A DNA stretch of 60,850 bases, from positions 1 through 60,850 of the forward strand of contig JASJAU010000044.1 in assembly GCA_030066855.1 (NCBI GenBank). Direction: 5' to 3'. The translations under genes were made by a program, and so were the position numbers. Within the stretch, counting starts at the first letter, position 1. The number at the start of each line of letters is the position of its first letter. A model generated the notes under the pieces. It ran no database searches and was not told the origin of the DNA. It was given only the letters and a program-made list of their open reading frames with translations. This document shows positions 9,451 to 18,476 of this stretch, in pieces. Source of the stretch: Paracoccaceae bacterium. GTDB taxonomy: Bacteria; Pseudomonadota; Alphaproteobacteria; Rhodobacterales; Rhodobacteraceae.

Positions 9451-9478
9451 TTAGGGCGCACTGGCAGCCTCGCCCTAA
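9451..9478. repeat. Inverted repeat at the flagellar deletion scar
   Basis: TTAGGGCG (9451-9458) and CGCCCTAA (9471-9478) are perfect inverted repeats separated by 12 bases. They end exactly where recognisable fliK homology begins. A smaller hairpin, CGCCC-TTC-GGGCG, lies at 9383-9395. The segment 9335-9478 between the motB and fliK fragments matches nothing I recognise. The repeat could be a terminator stem without a T tract, a scar of an excised element, or chance in GC-rich DNA. Confidence 0.4.
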
Positions 9479-9895
9479 TCCCCTAAGCCCCGGCTGGAGA
9501 CGGCGCGCGGCGCCATCACCCAAATCGTCGACAGCGCCCGCAAACTGCCCGACGGCAGCGTCGAGCTGTGGCTTTCGCCGGAAGAGCTGGGGCGGGTCAA
9601 ACTGACCGTGACCCCTGGCGAGCTCGGCCTGTCGATTTCAATTGTCGCCGAGCGCCCCGAGACCCTTGAGCTCATGCGGCGCCACGCGGACCTTCTGGCG
9701 TCGCAGCTTCAAAGCGAGGGCTTCACCGATCTGGACCTTGCCTTCGGATGGGATTCGTCGGGCGGCGCGACCGCCGAACGTCAAGACCCGCCGCTGGAGG
9801 CCGATCAGCCCGCACCGCAAGCGGGCCGGTACGACGCGCCGATCCGACCGAATGCCGTGCTGACAGACGGCCGTTCGATTGATCTGAGAGTTTAG
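9479..9895 (+). pseudogene. fliK: fliK 3' fragment (flagellar hook-length control), truncated
   Basis: This frame encodes the C-terminal Flg_hook domain of FliK: ARGAITQIVDSARKLPDG, then VELWLSPEELGRVKLTV and LRRHADLLASQLQSEGF. The PEELG core is typical. Full FliK proteins are several hundred residues with a long variable N-terminal ruler region. Here the frame is open only from just after a TAA at 9476 and has no ATG before the domain; a GTG at 9608 lies inside it. The gene has therefore lost its front. flgD follows 14 bases later, the usual fliK-flgD order. Confidence 0.75.
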
Positions 9896-9909
9896 AGGAG
9901 ACGTTCAGA

Positions 9910-10590
9910 ATGGACATTCAGCCAAACCAAACCCAGCCTGCCGGAGCGGCCGCCAGACCTGCTGGGCCGGATCAGGCGGACGCGGCCAGTGCGCTGTCCT
10001 CGGATTTCGAGGCCTTCCTGACACTGCTGACGACGCAAATGGAGAGCCAGGATCCCCTTAATCCGCTCGATTCGGCGGATTTCGCCGTCCAATTGGCGAC
10101 TTTTTCGGGGGTTGAGCAGCAAGTCAAAACCAATGATCTCCTGACAAACCTGGCCAACGGGCTTGGCGCCTCGAACCTGTCGCAGCTTGCCGGATGGGTC
10201 GGCATGGAGGCGCGGGTCGCCGCGCCGGCCTTGTTCGACGGCAGCCCGATAACGCTCGCACCCGAACCCGATCCAGCGTCGGACGCAGCCTACCTTGTCG
10301 TGCGCGACGCCGCCGGGCGCGAGGTCTCGCGCGAGGCCATGCCGCCGAACGCCGGCGCTGTGCTCTGGGCCGGAACGCGACCGAACGGCCAGCCGCTGCC
10401 CGAAGGCGTTTACAAGTTTCAATTGGAGAGTTTGAACCAAGGGGAGATCACCAGCATCAAACCCGTGGATCACTACGCCATCGTCCGCGAGGCGCGCCTT
10501 GGAAGCGAAGGCGCCGAGATCGTCCTGGCGAGCGGCGGGTCCGTCCTGTCAACGGACGTGCAGGCGCTCAGAAAGCCCGAGCCCATCTGA
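9910..10590 (+). CDS. flgD: Flagellar hook capping protein FlgD
   Basis: 226-residue protein with the FlgD signature FEAFLTLLTTQMESQDPLNP followed by VQLATFSGVEQQVKTND, then a C-terminal FlgD Ig/Tudor-like region ending in DHYAIVREARL. FlgD caps the growing hook and is needed for FlgE polymerisation. It has a good ribosome-binding site (GAGGAG) and is full length. Its neighbours are a truncated fliK upstream and ubiB on the opposite strand, 3 bases downstream, so no other flagellar gene accompanies it in this window. It is either a relic of a deleted locus not yet decayed, or serves a flagellum encoded elsewhere. Confidence 0.88.
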   Translation: MDIQPNQTQPAGAAARPAGPDQADAASALSSDFEAFLTLLTTQMESQDPLNPLDSADFAVQLATFSGVEQQVKTNDLLTNLANGLGASNLSQLAGWVGMEARVAAPALFDGSPITLAPEPDPASDAAYLVVRDAAGREVSREAMPPNAGAVLWAGTRPNGQPLPEGVYKFQLESLNQGEITSIKPVDHYAIVREARLGSEGAEIVLASGGSVLSTDVQALRKPEPI

Positions 10591-10593
10591 GCC

Positions 10594-12129
10594 TCACCCC
10601 AAGAAGCGGGCGCCGCATATGAGCCCTAGGGCGAAGAGCGCTGCTCCTGTCAGCATCCAGATCACCGGAGAGCCCCGTTGCGACCTTTCCGTCGTTTGCT
10701 GGCTTTCGGACTGACGGATCAGCGCGTTTTCCGCCAGCTGCGGCAGGCGGGGCCCGAAACGGCCTAGCACCCGCGCCGTTTGAACCAGATCGCGTGCCAG
10801 GGCCTTCGGGCCGATGTTCGTCTTGATGTAGTCTTCGACGATCGGCCGCGCGACATCCCAGATGTTGATGTTCGGGTTGAGCGAGCGCGACACACCCTCG
10901 ACCACCACCATGGTCCGCTGAAGAAGGATGAGCTCGGTGCGGGTCTCCATCCCGAACCGCTCGGTCACCTCGAAGAGATAGGTCAGCAAGCGGCCCATCG
11001 AAATCCGGCTGGCGTCCATGCCGAAGATGGGCTCGCCTACGGCGCGAAGCGCGCGTGCGAATTCATCGACGTCGCGATCCGCTGGCACATAACCCGCTTC
11101 GAAATGCACCTCCGCGACCCGCCGGTAATCCTTGCGGATGAAACCGAACAGAATCTCGGCATAGACCCTGCGTGTATAGGCGTCGATCCGTCCCATGATC
11201 CCGAAATCCAGCGCCACCAGATCGCCATTGGGCGCGACCTTCAGATTGCCCTGGTGCATGTCCGCGTGGAAATAGCCGTCGCGGAGCGCGTGGCTGAGGA
11301 ACATCGTCAGGACCCGCTCGCCGAGCGCGGCGCGGTCGTGCCCCGCCGCGTCGATTGCTTTGACGTCGCCGGAGGGAATCCCCTCGGCCCAATTGAGCGT
11401 CATCACACGGCGGGACGAGAGGAACCACTTCACGTCCGGAACCGAGAAGCCCGAATCGCCCTCGGTATTGGCTGCGAACTCGGCCGCCGATGCGGTCTCG
11501 AGCCGCAGATCGAGCTCGCCTGTGACGACGCCTTCAAAATGCGCAATCACGTCCATGGGGCGCAGCCGCCGCGCCGAGGGCGCCAGCAACTCGATCGCCC
11601 GCGCGGCGAAGTAAAAGGCATCGATGTCGCGCCGAAACGCCTGTTCGATTCGCGGCCGCAAGACCTTGACCGCGACCTCCTCGCCGGTCCCAGCGAGACG
11701 GGCGTGATGCACCTGCGCGATCGAGGCCGCGGCGACGGGCTCCGAGAAAGCGCTGAAGACCTCGTCAACGTCGATCTCAAGTTCCTCGGCGACCGTCTTC
11801 TTCGCGATCTCGGTCGGGAAGGGCGGCAGCTTGTCCTGCAGGACGCGCAGTTGAAGCGCGAGGTCTTCGCCGACCACATCAGGCCGGGTCGAGAGGATCT
11901 GCCCGAACTTGATATAGGCGGGACCCAGGGCAGTCAGCGCTCGCGTCGCGGGCGGAAGCGATGGGTCGCCCCGATCCCCGAGCCATTTGAACGGCCAGCC
12001 CAAAACGCGGGCGGCCAGCCGCAGATGCGGCGGGGCGTTGAACGCCTCGAGCACGGCGCGCATCGCGCCGGTCCGCTCCAGCGTCGCGCCTGTCCGAACG
12101 AGCCGGATCAGATTGTGCGGTCCGCGCAC
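10594..12129 (-). CDS. ubiB: UbiB, ABC1/ADCK-family ubiquinone biosynthesis kinase
   Basis: 511-residue atypical kinase-like ATPase required for ubiquinone synthesis. Visible family marks are the KxGQ element (YIKFGQILSTRPD), the ATP-binding Lys in EVAVKVLRP, the catalytic-loop-like YFHADMHQGNLKV and LDFGIMGR. The C-terminus has one hydrophobic segment (MLTGAALFALGLICGARF), the expected membrane anchor. The gene ends next to flgD on the other strand and is immediately downstream of ubiE (the ubiE stop and ubiB start abut), so the two quinone genes form an operon. The start and length agree with the family. Confidence 0.93.
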   Translation of the reverse strand: MRGPHNLIRLVRTGATLERTGAMRAVLEAFNAPPHLRLAARVLGWPFKWLGDRGDPSLPPATRALTALGPAYIKFGQILSTRPDVVGEDLALQLRVLQDKLPPFPTEIAKKTVAEELEIDVDEVFSAFSEPVAAASIAQVHHARLAGTGEEVAVKVLRPRIEQAFRRDIDAFYFAARAIELLAPSARRLRPMDVIAHFEGVVTGELDLRLETASAAEFAANTEGDSGFSVPDVKWFLSSRRVMTLNWAEGIPSGDVKAIDAAGHDRAALGERVLTMFLSHALRDGYFHADMHQGNLKVAPNGDLVALDFGIMGRIDAYTRRVYAEILFGFIRKDYRRVAEVHFEAGYVPADRDVDEFARALRAVGEPIFGMDASRISMGRLLTYLFEVTERFGMETRTELILLQRTMVVVEGVSRSLNPNINIWDVARPIVEDYIKTNIGPKALARDLVQTARVLGRFGPRLPQLAENALIRQSESQQTTERSQRGSPVIWMLTGAALFALGLICGARFLG

Positions 12130-12885
12130 CTAGAGCTTCCACCCGGAATGCAGCGCGGCGATGCCCATCGACAGGTTTCTGTACTTGGCCTGTTCGAAAC
12201 CGGCGTCCCGGATCATGCCAAGGAAGGTCTCCTGATCGGGGAACCGCCGGATGGACTCGACCAGATACTGATAGCTCTCCCGGTCGTTGGCGATCGCCTT
12301 GCCCATTCTCGGGATGACATTGAACGAGTAAAGGTCATAGGCGCTCTGCAAGGCCGGGTTGGGCAATTGCGAGAACTCAAGCACCATCAGCCGGCCGCCC
12401 GGTTTAAGGACACGAAAAGCCTCGGATAGTGCGTCGGGTATGCGGGTCACGTTTCGGATGCCGAAGGAGATCGTATAGACGTCGAAGGTGTTGTCCTCGA
12501 AAGGCAGAGCCATCGCGTCGCCGGGGATCCAGTCGAGCTGGCCGGCCAGCTGCTGCGCCTCGGCGCGCTTGCGCCCCTCGGCCAGCATGGACTCGGTCAG
12601 GTCCAGAACCACCGCCGTCGCGCCGGGCGCGCGTTTGAGAAAACGGAACGCGATATCGCCCGTTCCCCCGGCAACATCCAGAAGGCGCTGGCCCCGAAGG
12701 GGCGCGAGCCAGTCCATCATGGCGTCTTTCCAAAGCCGGTGAATGCCGATGGACATCACGTCGTTCATGACATCGTATTTCGACGCGACGCTGGAGAACA
12801 CGCCGTGGACCAGTCCGGCCTTGTCGTCTTCGGGAACATCCCGCGCCCCGAAATGCGTTGTCTTTTCGTCGCTTGTCACGGCCAT
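12130..12885 (-). CDS. ubiE: UbiE, ubiquinone/menaquinone C-methyltransferase
   Basis: SAM-dependent C-methyltransferase of ubiquinone synthesis, acting on the benzoquinol ring in the cytoplasm or at the membrane. I start it at the ATG at 12885 ([18 protein letters not shown]), giving 251 residues like the family; an open extension to 12942 lacks homology. Motif I is [16 protein letters not shown], and the UbiE signatures [17 protein letters not shown] and [11 protein letters not shown] are clear. It is followed directly by ubiB. Upstream it diverges from mutM, an arrangement familiar from Rhodobacterales. Confidence 0.95.
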   Translation of the reverse strand: MAVTSDEKTTHFGARDVPEDDKAGLVHGVFSSVASKYDVMNDVMSIGIHRLWKDAMMDWLAPLRGQRLLDVAGGTGDIAFRFLKRAPGATAVVLDLTESMLAEGRKRAEAQQLAGQLDWIPGDAMALPFEDNTFDVYTISFGIRNVTRIPDALSEAFRVLKPGGRLMVLEFSQLPNPALQSAYDLYSFNVIPRMGKAIANDRESYQYLVESIRRFPDQETFLGMIRDAGFEQAKYRNLSMGIAALHSGWKL

Positions 12886-13056
12886 GCTCCGGCTCTTCGG
12901 TGTCTCGAAGGTCTCGATATAACCTTCGGAGGCACGGCACAAACGCGATCAATAGCCGCGCCGAATATGGGTATCGGCCCCACGCTCCCGCCCATGGCCT
13001 TTGTATTCCCGGCAGGAACCGCCTATTTCGCCTGCTGCGAGACGAATGAGGGCGGC

Positions 13057-13908
13057 ATGCCGGAGCTTCCGGAAGTTGAGACGGTCAGGCGGGGTTTGCT
13101 TCCCTGCATGGAAGGCGAGACCATCACGTCTGCTGATGTGCGCCGCCCCGATCTCCGCTGGCGGTTTCCGCCCCGCATGGCCGGGCGGCTGACGGGCGCG
13201 CGGGTCGACGCGCTACGCCGGCGTTCGAAGTACATCCTGGCTGACCTGTCGACCGGAGAGACCCTGATTCTGCATCTCGGGATGTCGGGCCGCATTCTCA
13301 TCTCAGGCGACGCGCTGGGGAGCTTTCACCACGACCACCCCGCTCCGGAGAAGCACGATCATGTGGTACTGGATATGAGCAACGGGGTCCGCGTCACCTT
13401 CAACGACGCGCGACGGTTCGGGGCGATGGATCTGGCGCCGACCGAGAGCGTCGGCGCTCATCGCCTGCTGCGAGATCTCGGCCCCGAGCCTTTGGGAAAC
13501 GAATTCAACGAGACCTATCTGATTGAGGCGTTCAAAGGCCGCAAAACACCGGTCAAGGCCGCGCTTCTGGATCAGAAGCTGATTGCCGGGCTTGGCAACA
13601 TCTATGTCTGCGAAGCGCTCTTCCGGGCCGGGATATCGCCCAAGCGCATGGCCGGCCGGATCTCCGCGCCAAGGGTGGCGGGACTGGTTCCGGTCATCCG
13701 GGAGGTCATTCGCGAGGCGATCGAGAGCGGCGGCTCCAGCCTGCGGGATTACCGTCAGACCGACGGGGAGCTTGGGTATTTCCAGCATCGTTTCCGCGTC
13801 TACGACCGTGAGGGCGAAGACTGCCAAACCTCTGATTGCGTTGGAAAAATTAAGCGGATCGTACAGTCCGGGCGGTCGAGCTTCTATTGTCCGCGCTGTC
13901 AGAGATAG
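13057..13908 (+). CDS. mutM: Formamidopyrimidine-DNA glycosylase (Fpg/MutM)
   Basis: 283-residue base-excision repair glycosylase/AP lyase for 8-oxoguanine and formamidopyrimidines. The start is the ATG at 13057, giving the invariant N-terminus [14 protein letters not shown] whose Pro and Glu are catalytic; the reading frame is open upstream but without homology. The Lys of [10 protein letters not shown], the helix-two-turn-helix segment [17 protein letters not shown] and the C-terminal zinc finger (CQTSDC ... YCPRCQR) are all present. It diverges from ubiE and is followed by the enoyl-CoA hydratase gene after 60 bases. Confidence 0.96.
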   Translation: MPELPEVETVRRGLLPCMEGETITSADVRRPDLRWRFPPRMAGRLTGARVDALRRRSKYILADLSTGETLILHLGMSGRILISGDALGSFHHDHPAPEKHDHVVLDMSNGVRVTFNDARRFGAMDLAPTESVGAHRLLRDLGPEPLGNEFNETYLIEAFKGRKTPVKAALLDQKLIAGLGNIYVCEALFRAGISPKRMAGRISAPRVAGLVPVIREVIREAIESGGSSLRDYRQTDGELGYFQHRFRVYDREGEDCQTSDCVGKIKRIVQSGRSSFYCPRCQR

Positions 13909-13968
13909 CTTGATCCCATGGGCGTGGGTGCTAAGCCTTGCCTCCGAAGGAACGACCGGGACACATAA

Positions 13969-14745
13969 ATGGCCTACAAAACCATCATCGTCGATGTCGA
14001 GGATCACATCTCGACCATCCGGCTGAATCGCCCTGACGCGATGAACGCTCTGAACGCGGAATTGATGGGAGAACTGGCAAGCGCCATCGCCGAAGCGGAC
14101 GCGAATGATAAGGTCAGGTGCATCATCCTGACTGGATCGGAGAAGGCCTTCGCCGCCGGCGCGGACATCACCGAGATGGCTGACAAATCCTTTGTCGATG
14201 CCTTTTCGTCCGATCTGTTCTCGCCCGAAACGGAGTCGATCCTGCGGTGCCGCAAGCCGATCATCGCCGCTGTGTCGGGATATGCGCTGGGCGGCGGGTG
14301 CGAGCTCGCCATGATCTGCGACTTCATCATCGCCGCCGACACCGCCAAGTTTGGACAGCCGGAGATCAACCTCGGCACCGTGGCGGGCATCGGCGGCACG
14401 CAGCGTCTCACGCGCCTGGTCGGGAAGTCGAAGTCGATGGAAATGCACCTGACCGGCCGGTTCATGGATGCCGAGGAGGCGGAGCGCTCCGGCCTCGTCA
14501 GCCGAGTGGTGCCCGCCAAGAAGCTGATGGAGGAGGCGCACAACGCCGCCGAGAAGATCTCGGAGAAGTCCCTTCTCACTGCAATGGCCGTCAAGGAGGC
14601 CGTGAACCGAAGCTACGAGACGACGCTCCGCGAGGGGCTCTTGTTCGAGCGCCGGCTCTTTCACGCCCTCTTCGCCACCGAGGACCAGAAGGAAGGCATG
14701 GCCGCCTTCGTTGAAAAGCGAGAGGCGCAGTTTCGCGACAAGTAG
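13969..14745 (+). CDS. Enoyl-CoA hydratase
   Basis: 258-residue crotonase-fold hydratase of beta-oxidation, adding water across the trans-2-enoyl-CoA double bond. The oxyanion and catalytic features are visible: [11 protein letters not shown], then [13 protein letters not shown] with the first catalytic Glu and [20 protein letters not shown] with the second. It lies between mutM and rpsT, the conserved position of an enoyl-CoA hydratase in Rhodobacterales replication-region neighbourhoods. No other beta-oxidation gene is adjacent, so it is probably a general short-chain hydratase. Confidence 0.92.
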   Translation: MAYKTIIVDVEDHISTIRLNRPDAMNALNAELMGELASAIAEADANDKVRCIILTGSEKAFAAGADITEMADKSFVDAFSSDLFSPETESILRCRKPIIAAVSGYALGGGCELAMICDFIIAADTAKFGQPEINLGTVAGIGGTQRLTRLVGKSKSMEMHLTGRFMDAEEAERSGLVSRVVPAKKLMEEAHNAAEKISEKSLLTAMAVKEAVNRSYETTLREGLLFERRLFHALFATEDQKEGMAAFVEKREAQFRDK

Positions 14746-14765
14746 CCGGGGGCCGAGAATCTCTC

Positions 14766-14794
14766 TTGCCAACCGGCCTGCAAGGGCTTATGCG
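14766..14794 (+). promoter_or_regulatory. Candidate sigma-70 promoter for rpsT
   Basis: TTGCCA (14766-14771), a 17-base spacer and TATGCG (14789-14794) resemble a -35/-10 pair in the gap between the enoyl-CoA hydratase gene and rpsT. The -35 matches the consensus at 5 of 6 positions; the -10 is weak. It would give a leader of about 100 bases. This is a by-eye match only. Confidence 0.3.
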
Positions 14795-14904
14795 CCGCCG
14801 GGATATGCGCGTGAGGCCCGCTTGGCCGGATGTGGTCGGTACTGAACCCGGCATCGGTCTCGCGCTGTTTTGAAACTCGTAAGACCTGATGAAAGGGACA
14901 GATC

Positions 14905-15168
14905 ATGGCGAATTCGCCCCAGTCAAAGAAACGCGCGCGCCAGAACGAGCGCCGCTTCGCAGTCAACAAAGCCCGCCGCTCGCGCATCCGTACCCATCTC
15001 AGAAAAGTCGAAGAGGCCATCGCCTCCGGCGACAAAGACGCGGCCGTTGAGGCGCTTCGCCGCGCGCAGCCCGAACTGATGCGGGGCGTGACGAAGGGCG
15101 TGTACCACAAGAACACAGCCGCCCGAAAAATGTCGCGGCTTTCCGCTCGGGTCAAAGCGATCGGCTGA
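14905..15168 (+). CDS. rpsT: 30S ribosomal protein S20
   Basis: 87-residue, very basic helical protein that binds 16S rRNA at the base of the small subunit. The family N-terminus is clear ([17 protein letters not shown]), as are KEEAI-like [20 protein letters not shown] and the C-terminal [16 protein letters not shown]. Length is normal, and a ribosome-binding site (GAAAGGGA) precedes the ATG. It is followed by a strong intrinsic terminator and sits upstream of dnaA, a common alphaproteobacterial order. Confidence 0.97.
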   Translation: MANSPQSKKRARQNERRFAVNKARRSRIRTHLRKVEEAIASGDKDAAVEALRRAQPELMRGVTKGVYHKNTAARKMSRLSARVKAIG

Positions 15169-15184
15169 TTTTCGATCGCGACCG

Positions 15185-15217
15185 GAAAAAAGCGCGCCTT
15201 TTCAGGCGCGTTTTTTT
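15185..15217 (+). terminator. Rho-independent terminator after rpsT
   Basis: The stem CGCGCCT (15193-15199) and AGGCGCG (15204-15210) with a 4-base loop is followed by seven T (15211-15217) and preceded by an A tract, so it could act in both directions. It lies 17 bases after the rpsT stop. Confidence 0.92.
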
Positions 15218-15370
15218 GTGCTCCGCGGGTCCATGTTTTTGGAGCCGCGAGGGTCCGCCGAGATTCGTTTCGACTAATCCCGAGTCAAGCGCAAAGGTCT
15301 GTTGCCTGCCCCTGAAACCGGCGGCTAGCTTGGACGAGCGATTCACATCGTCCTTGGGGGGACATGGTCA

Positions 15371-15820
15371 ATGGGCAGAGGGTCTGGCCCGCAGATCGGG
15401 GAGGTGTACCCCGACGAAGCGTGGCGGATGCTTGAGGAGGAGTCTTCCGCTCGGCTCATTGACGTCAGGACACGCGCCGAATGGGGTTTCGTGGGCGTGC
15501 CTGATCTTGAGGAAGTGAGCGGCGCGCCGATTTTCATCGAGTGGGCCGCCTTCCCCGACATGTCCGTAAACCCGCGCTTTGCCGCGGAGGTGAGGGAAGC
15601 GCTTGGGGAAGACGCCCCGGGCCCGCTCCTGTTCCTTTGCCGCTCGGGCGCGAGGTCCCTTCGGGCTGCCATGGCGGTTGCCAACCACTTCGCGCAAGAC
15701 GGAGTGGAGGTGACCTGTCTGAATGTAGCCGAGGGCTTCGAAGGCGATCTGGACGCGCGAGGGCACCGGGGCGGCCACAATGGGTGGAAGGCTCGGGGGC
15801 TGGCATGGCGCCAGTCTTGA
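15371..15820 (+). CDS. Rhodanese-like domain protein
   Basis: 149-residue single-domain rhodanese. The domain starts at ARLIDVRTRAEW and carries the active-site loop FLCRSGARS with Cys90, which would hold a persulfide. It has no signal peptide and would transfer sulfur or act as a regulatory sulfur carrier in the cytoplasm. It is placed between rpsT and dnaA and ends 34 bases before the dnaA ATG. The Asp-Val-Arg motif and loop are intact, so it is probably active; the acceptor is unknown. Confidence 0.85.
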   Translation: MGRGSGPQIGEVYPDEAWRMLEEESSARLIDVRTRAEWGFVGVPDLEEVSGAPIFIEWAAFPDMSVNPRFAAEVREALGEDAPGPLLFLCRSGARSLRAAMAVANHFAQDGVEVTCLNVAEGFEGDLDARGHRGGHNGWKARGLAWRQS

Positions 15821-15854
15821 TAACAACAACGATGCGCAACAGGTCGAAGGCGAA

Positions 15855-17213
15855 ATGACAAACGAGACATGGGGACAAGTTCGTGAAGAGTTACTCAAGA
15901 CGGTAGGCAAGAATAACTACGTGAACTGGATCGAACCTCTGGAGTTCTCCGGTCTCGAAGATGGGGTGGCCACGTTTCTTGTGCCGACGCAGTTCATGGG
16001 CAACTGGGTCTCGCGCAATTTCGGCGATCAGATTCTGCATCAGATCGCGCGTGTAGGCGAGGATGTTAGCCGCGTCGAGTTCGCGGTCCCGCAGAACCGC
16101 GCCGCTCGAGCCGACGCGCGGAAGAAGGCGGCTTCGAAACCCGCGCCTAATGGCAGCAATGCCGAAGGCGAGCTGATCGGCGCGCCTCTGGATGGACGGT
16201 TCACGTTCGAGACCTTCGTTGTCGGCAAGCCAAACGAGCTGGCTCATGCCGCCGCCCGCCGGGTGTCCGAAGGCGGCGTCGTCACCTTCAACCCGCTTTT
16301 CCTCTATGGCGGTGTCGGGCTCGGCAAAACCCATCTCATGCACGCAATCGCCTGGGAGCTTCAGGCGCGCTCGCCGGGTCTGAGAGTCGTCTATCTCTCA
16401 GCCGAACAGTTCATGTACCGCTTCGTTCAGGCGCTTCGCGACAAGGACATGATCGCGTTCAAACAGCTCTTCCGTTCGGTCGACGTGCTGATGATCGACG
16501 ATGTGCAGTTCATCGCGGGCAAGGATGCGACGCAGGAGGAGTTCTTCCACACGTTCAACGCGCTCGTGGATCAGAATAAGCAGATCATCGTCTCGTCCGA
16601 CCGCGCGCCGACAGAGATTTCTGGTATCGAGGATCGGATCGTTAGCCGCCTGCAATCGGGCCTTGTCGTCGATCTGCACCCGACCAACTACGAGCTTCGC
16701 CTCGGCATCCTCCAGCAAAAGGTTGATCAATACGACGAGCAGTTCCCGGATCTCGAGATCGCCGACGGGGTGCTCGAGTTCCTCGCGCACCGCATATCGA
16801 CCAATGTAAGGGTTCTGGAGGGCGCGCTGATGCGGCTCTTCGCCTTCGCCGCGCTGGTCGGAAGGCCGATCACTCTTGAAATGACGCAGGACTGCTTGTC
16901 TGACATTCTGCGCGCCTCCGACCGGAAGATCACGGTTGAGGAGATCCAGCGAAAGGTCTCCGACCATTTCAACATCCGGCTCTCGGATCTGATCGGTCCC
17001 AAGCGTGTGCGGACCTTCGCTCGGCCCCGGCAGATCGCGATGTATCTCTCGAAACAGCTCACCTCGCGCTCGCTGCCTGAGATCGGGCGCCGGTTTGGCG
17101 GAAGGGATCATACGACCGTCATGCACGGCGTGCGGAAGATCGAGGAGCTGATGCAGAAGGACAGCCAGATCGCGGATGATCTGGAACTCTTGCGACGCTC
17201 CCTCGAAGCCTGA
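15855..17213 (+). CDS. dnaA: Chromosomal replication initiator DnaA
   Basis: 452-residue AAA+ initiator that binds DnaA boxes and melts oriC. I start it at the ATG at 15855 (MTNETWGQVREELLK), where domain I homology begins; the frame is open back to 15780 but that extension overlaps the rhodanese gene. Domain III has Walker A GGVGLGKTH (residues 152-160) and Walker B VLMIDDVQF (from 211). Domain IV ends with the DNA-binding signature RFGGRDHTTVMHGVRKIEE. dnaN follows 104 bases later. I saw no cluster of DnaA boxes on either side, consistent with alphaproteobacteria in which oriC is not always next to dnaA. Confidence 0.98.
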   Translation: MTNETWGQVREELLKTVGKNNYVNWIEPLEFSGLEDGVATFLVPTQFMGNWVSRNFGDQILHQIARVGEDVSRVEFAVPQNRAARADARKKAASKPAPNGSNAEGELIGAPLDGRFTFETFVVGKPNELAHAAARRVSEGGVVTFNPLFLYGGVGLGKTHLMHAIAWELQARSPGLRVVYLSAEQFMYRFVQALRDKDMIAFKQLFRSVDVLMIDDVQFIAGKDATQEEFFHTFNALVDQNKQIIVSSDRAPTEISGIEDRIVSRLQSGLVVDLHPTNYELRLGILQQKVDQYDEQFPDLEIADGVLEFLAHRISTNVRVLEGALMRLFAFAALVGRPITLEMTQDCLSDILRASDRKITVEEIQRKVSDHFNIRLSDLIGPKRVRTFARPRQIAMYLSKQLTSRSLPEIGRRFGGRDHTTVMHGVRKIEELMQKDSQIADDLELLRRSLEA

Positions 17214-17317
17214 GGCTTGACGCTCCCGAACCGACGACTCAAAGTCCTGAAAACGGTTGCGCGGGCGGGGAAACCCGATAGGTTCGACCGTCCCGGGACA
17301 TGAGGGAGCGTTAGGGC

Positions 17318-18436
17318 ATGAAACTCTCGATCGAGCGCGGCGCGCTGCTCAAGGCCGTCGGCCAGGCGCAGTCAGTGGTTGAGCGCCGGAACACGATCCC
17401 GATCCTGGCGAACGTTCTGATCGAGGCCGAGGGCGACAAGGTGTCCTTCCGCGCGACCGATCTCGATATCGAGGTCGTCGACGAGGCGCCGGCGCAGGTC
17501 GAGCGGGCGGGCGCCACGACCGTGAGCGCGGTCACCTTGCACGAGATCGTCCGAAAGCTCCCCGATGGCGCGCTGGTCACCCTGACCGACGATGGCGCCT
17601 CGGGCAGGATGACGGTCGAGGCTGGGCGCTCGAATTTCTCTCTCGCCACGTTGCCCAAAGAAGACTTCCCAGTAATGGCCTCGTCCGAGTACGAGGCGAA
17701 TTTCGCGGCCGCCGCGCCGGTTCTGCGCCGGTTGTTCGACAAATCGAAGTTCGCGATCTCGACCGAAGAAACCCGCTATTACCTGAACGGCGTCTTCATG
17801 CACGTGGCGGATTCCGACGGCGGTCAGGTCCTGCGTTGCGTGGCGACGGACGGGCACCGTCTTGCCCGCATTGACGCGGCCTTGCCCGATGGCGCCGGGG
17901 ACATGCCGGGGGTCATCGTCCCCCGGAAGACCGTGGGAGAGCTGCGCAAGCTTCTCGACGATGATGAAACCGAAATTGCGGTTTCGGTGAGCGAAACCAA
18001 GGTCCGCTTTGCGGCGCCCGGCATCACGCTGACCTCAAAGGTCATCGACGGGACCTTCCCGGACTATTCGCGGGTCATCCCAGCGGGCAACACCCGCCGT
18101 CTGGAAGTGGACGCCGCCGAGTTCGCACAGGCGGTGGACCGAGTCGCGACAGTGTCGTCCGAACGCTCGCGAGCGGTTAAAATGGCGCTGGATGAGGATC
18201 GGCTCGTGCTCTCGGTGAACGCGCCCGACAGCGGCGCGGCGGAGGAGGAGCTGGCCGTAGCTTATGGCGACGATCAGCTGGAAATTGGATTTAACGCCAA
18301 GTACTTGCTCGAAATCGCCAGTCAGGTCGATCGGGAGAACGCCGTCTTCCTTTTCAACTCCTCCGGCGATCCGACATTGATGCGCGAGGGCAATGACCAG
18401 TCGGCCGTCTATGTCGTGATGCCGATGCGCGTCTGA
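17318..18436 (+). CDS. dnaN: DNA polymerase III beta subunit (sliding clamp)
   Basis: 372-residue clamp that encircles DNA and tethers polymerase III. The N-terminus MKLSIERGALLKAVGQAQ, the NTIPILANVLIEA segment, CVATDGHRLAR and the C-terminal YVVMPMRV are the usual clamp landmarks, and the three-domain length is normal. It lies in the dnaA-dnaN-recF order. The ATG is preceded by GAGGGAG, a strong ribosome-binding site. Confidence 0.97.
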   Translation: MKLSIERGALLKAVGQAQSVVERRNTIPILANVLIEAEGDKVSFRATDLDIEVVDEAPAQVERAGATTVSAVTLHEIVRKLPDGALVTLTDDGASGRMTVEAGRSNFSLATLPKEDFPVMASSEYEANFAAAAPVLRRLFDKSKFAISTEETRYYLNGVFMHVADSDGGQVLRCVATDGHRLARIDAALPDGAGDMPGVIVPRKTVGELRKLLDDDETEIAVSVSETKVRFAAPGITLTSKVIDGTFPDYSRVIPAGNTRRLEVDAAEFAQAVDRVATVSSERSRAVKMALDEDRLVLSVNAPDSGAAEEELAVAYGDDQLEIGFNAKYLLEIASQVDRENAVFLFNSSGDPTLMREGNDQSAVYVVMPMRV

Positions 18437-18476
18437 TCCCCAATCGGGGCCTGCTGAAAAGAAAGGCGTGAGGCGC

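Noticed and set aside
12739-13056. N-terminal extension of MutM
   Set aside because: The frame is open, but MutM requires Pro directly after the initiating Met for catalysis, which fixes the start at 13057.
15169-17317. Chromosomal origin next to dnaA
   Set aside because: The gaps at 15218-15370 and 17214-17317 are short, not AT-rich and contain no cluster of DnaA boxes.
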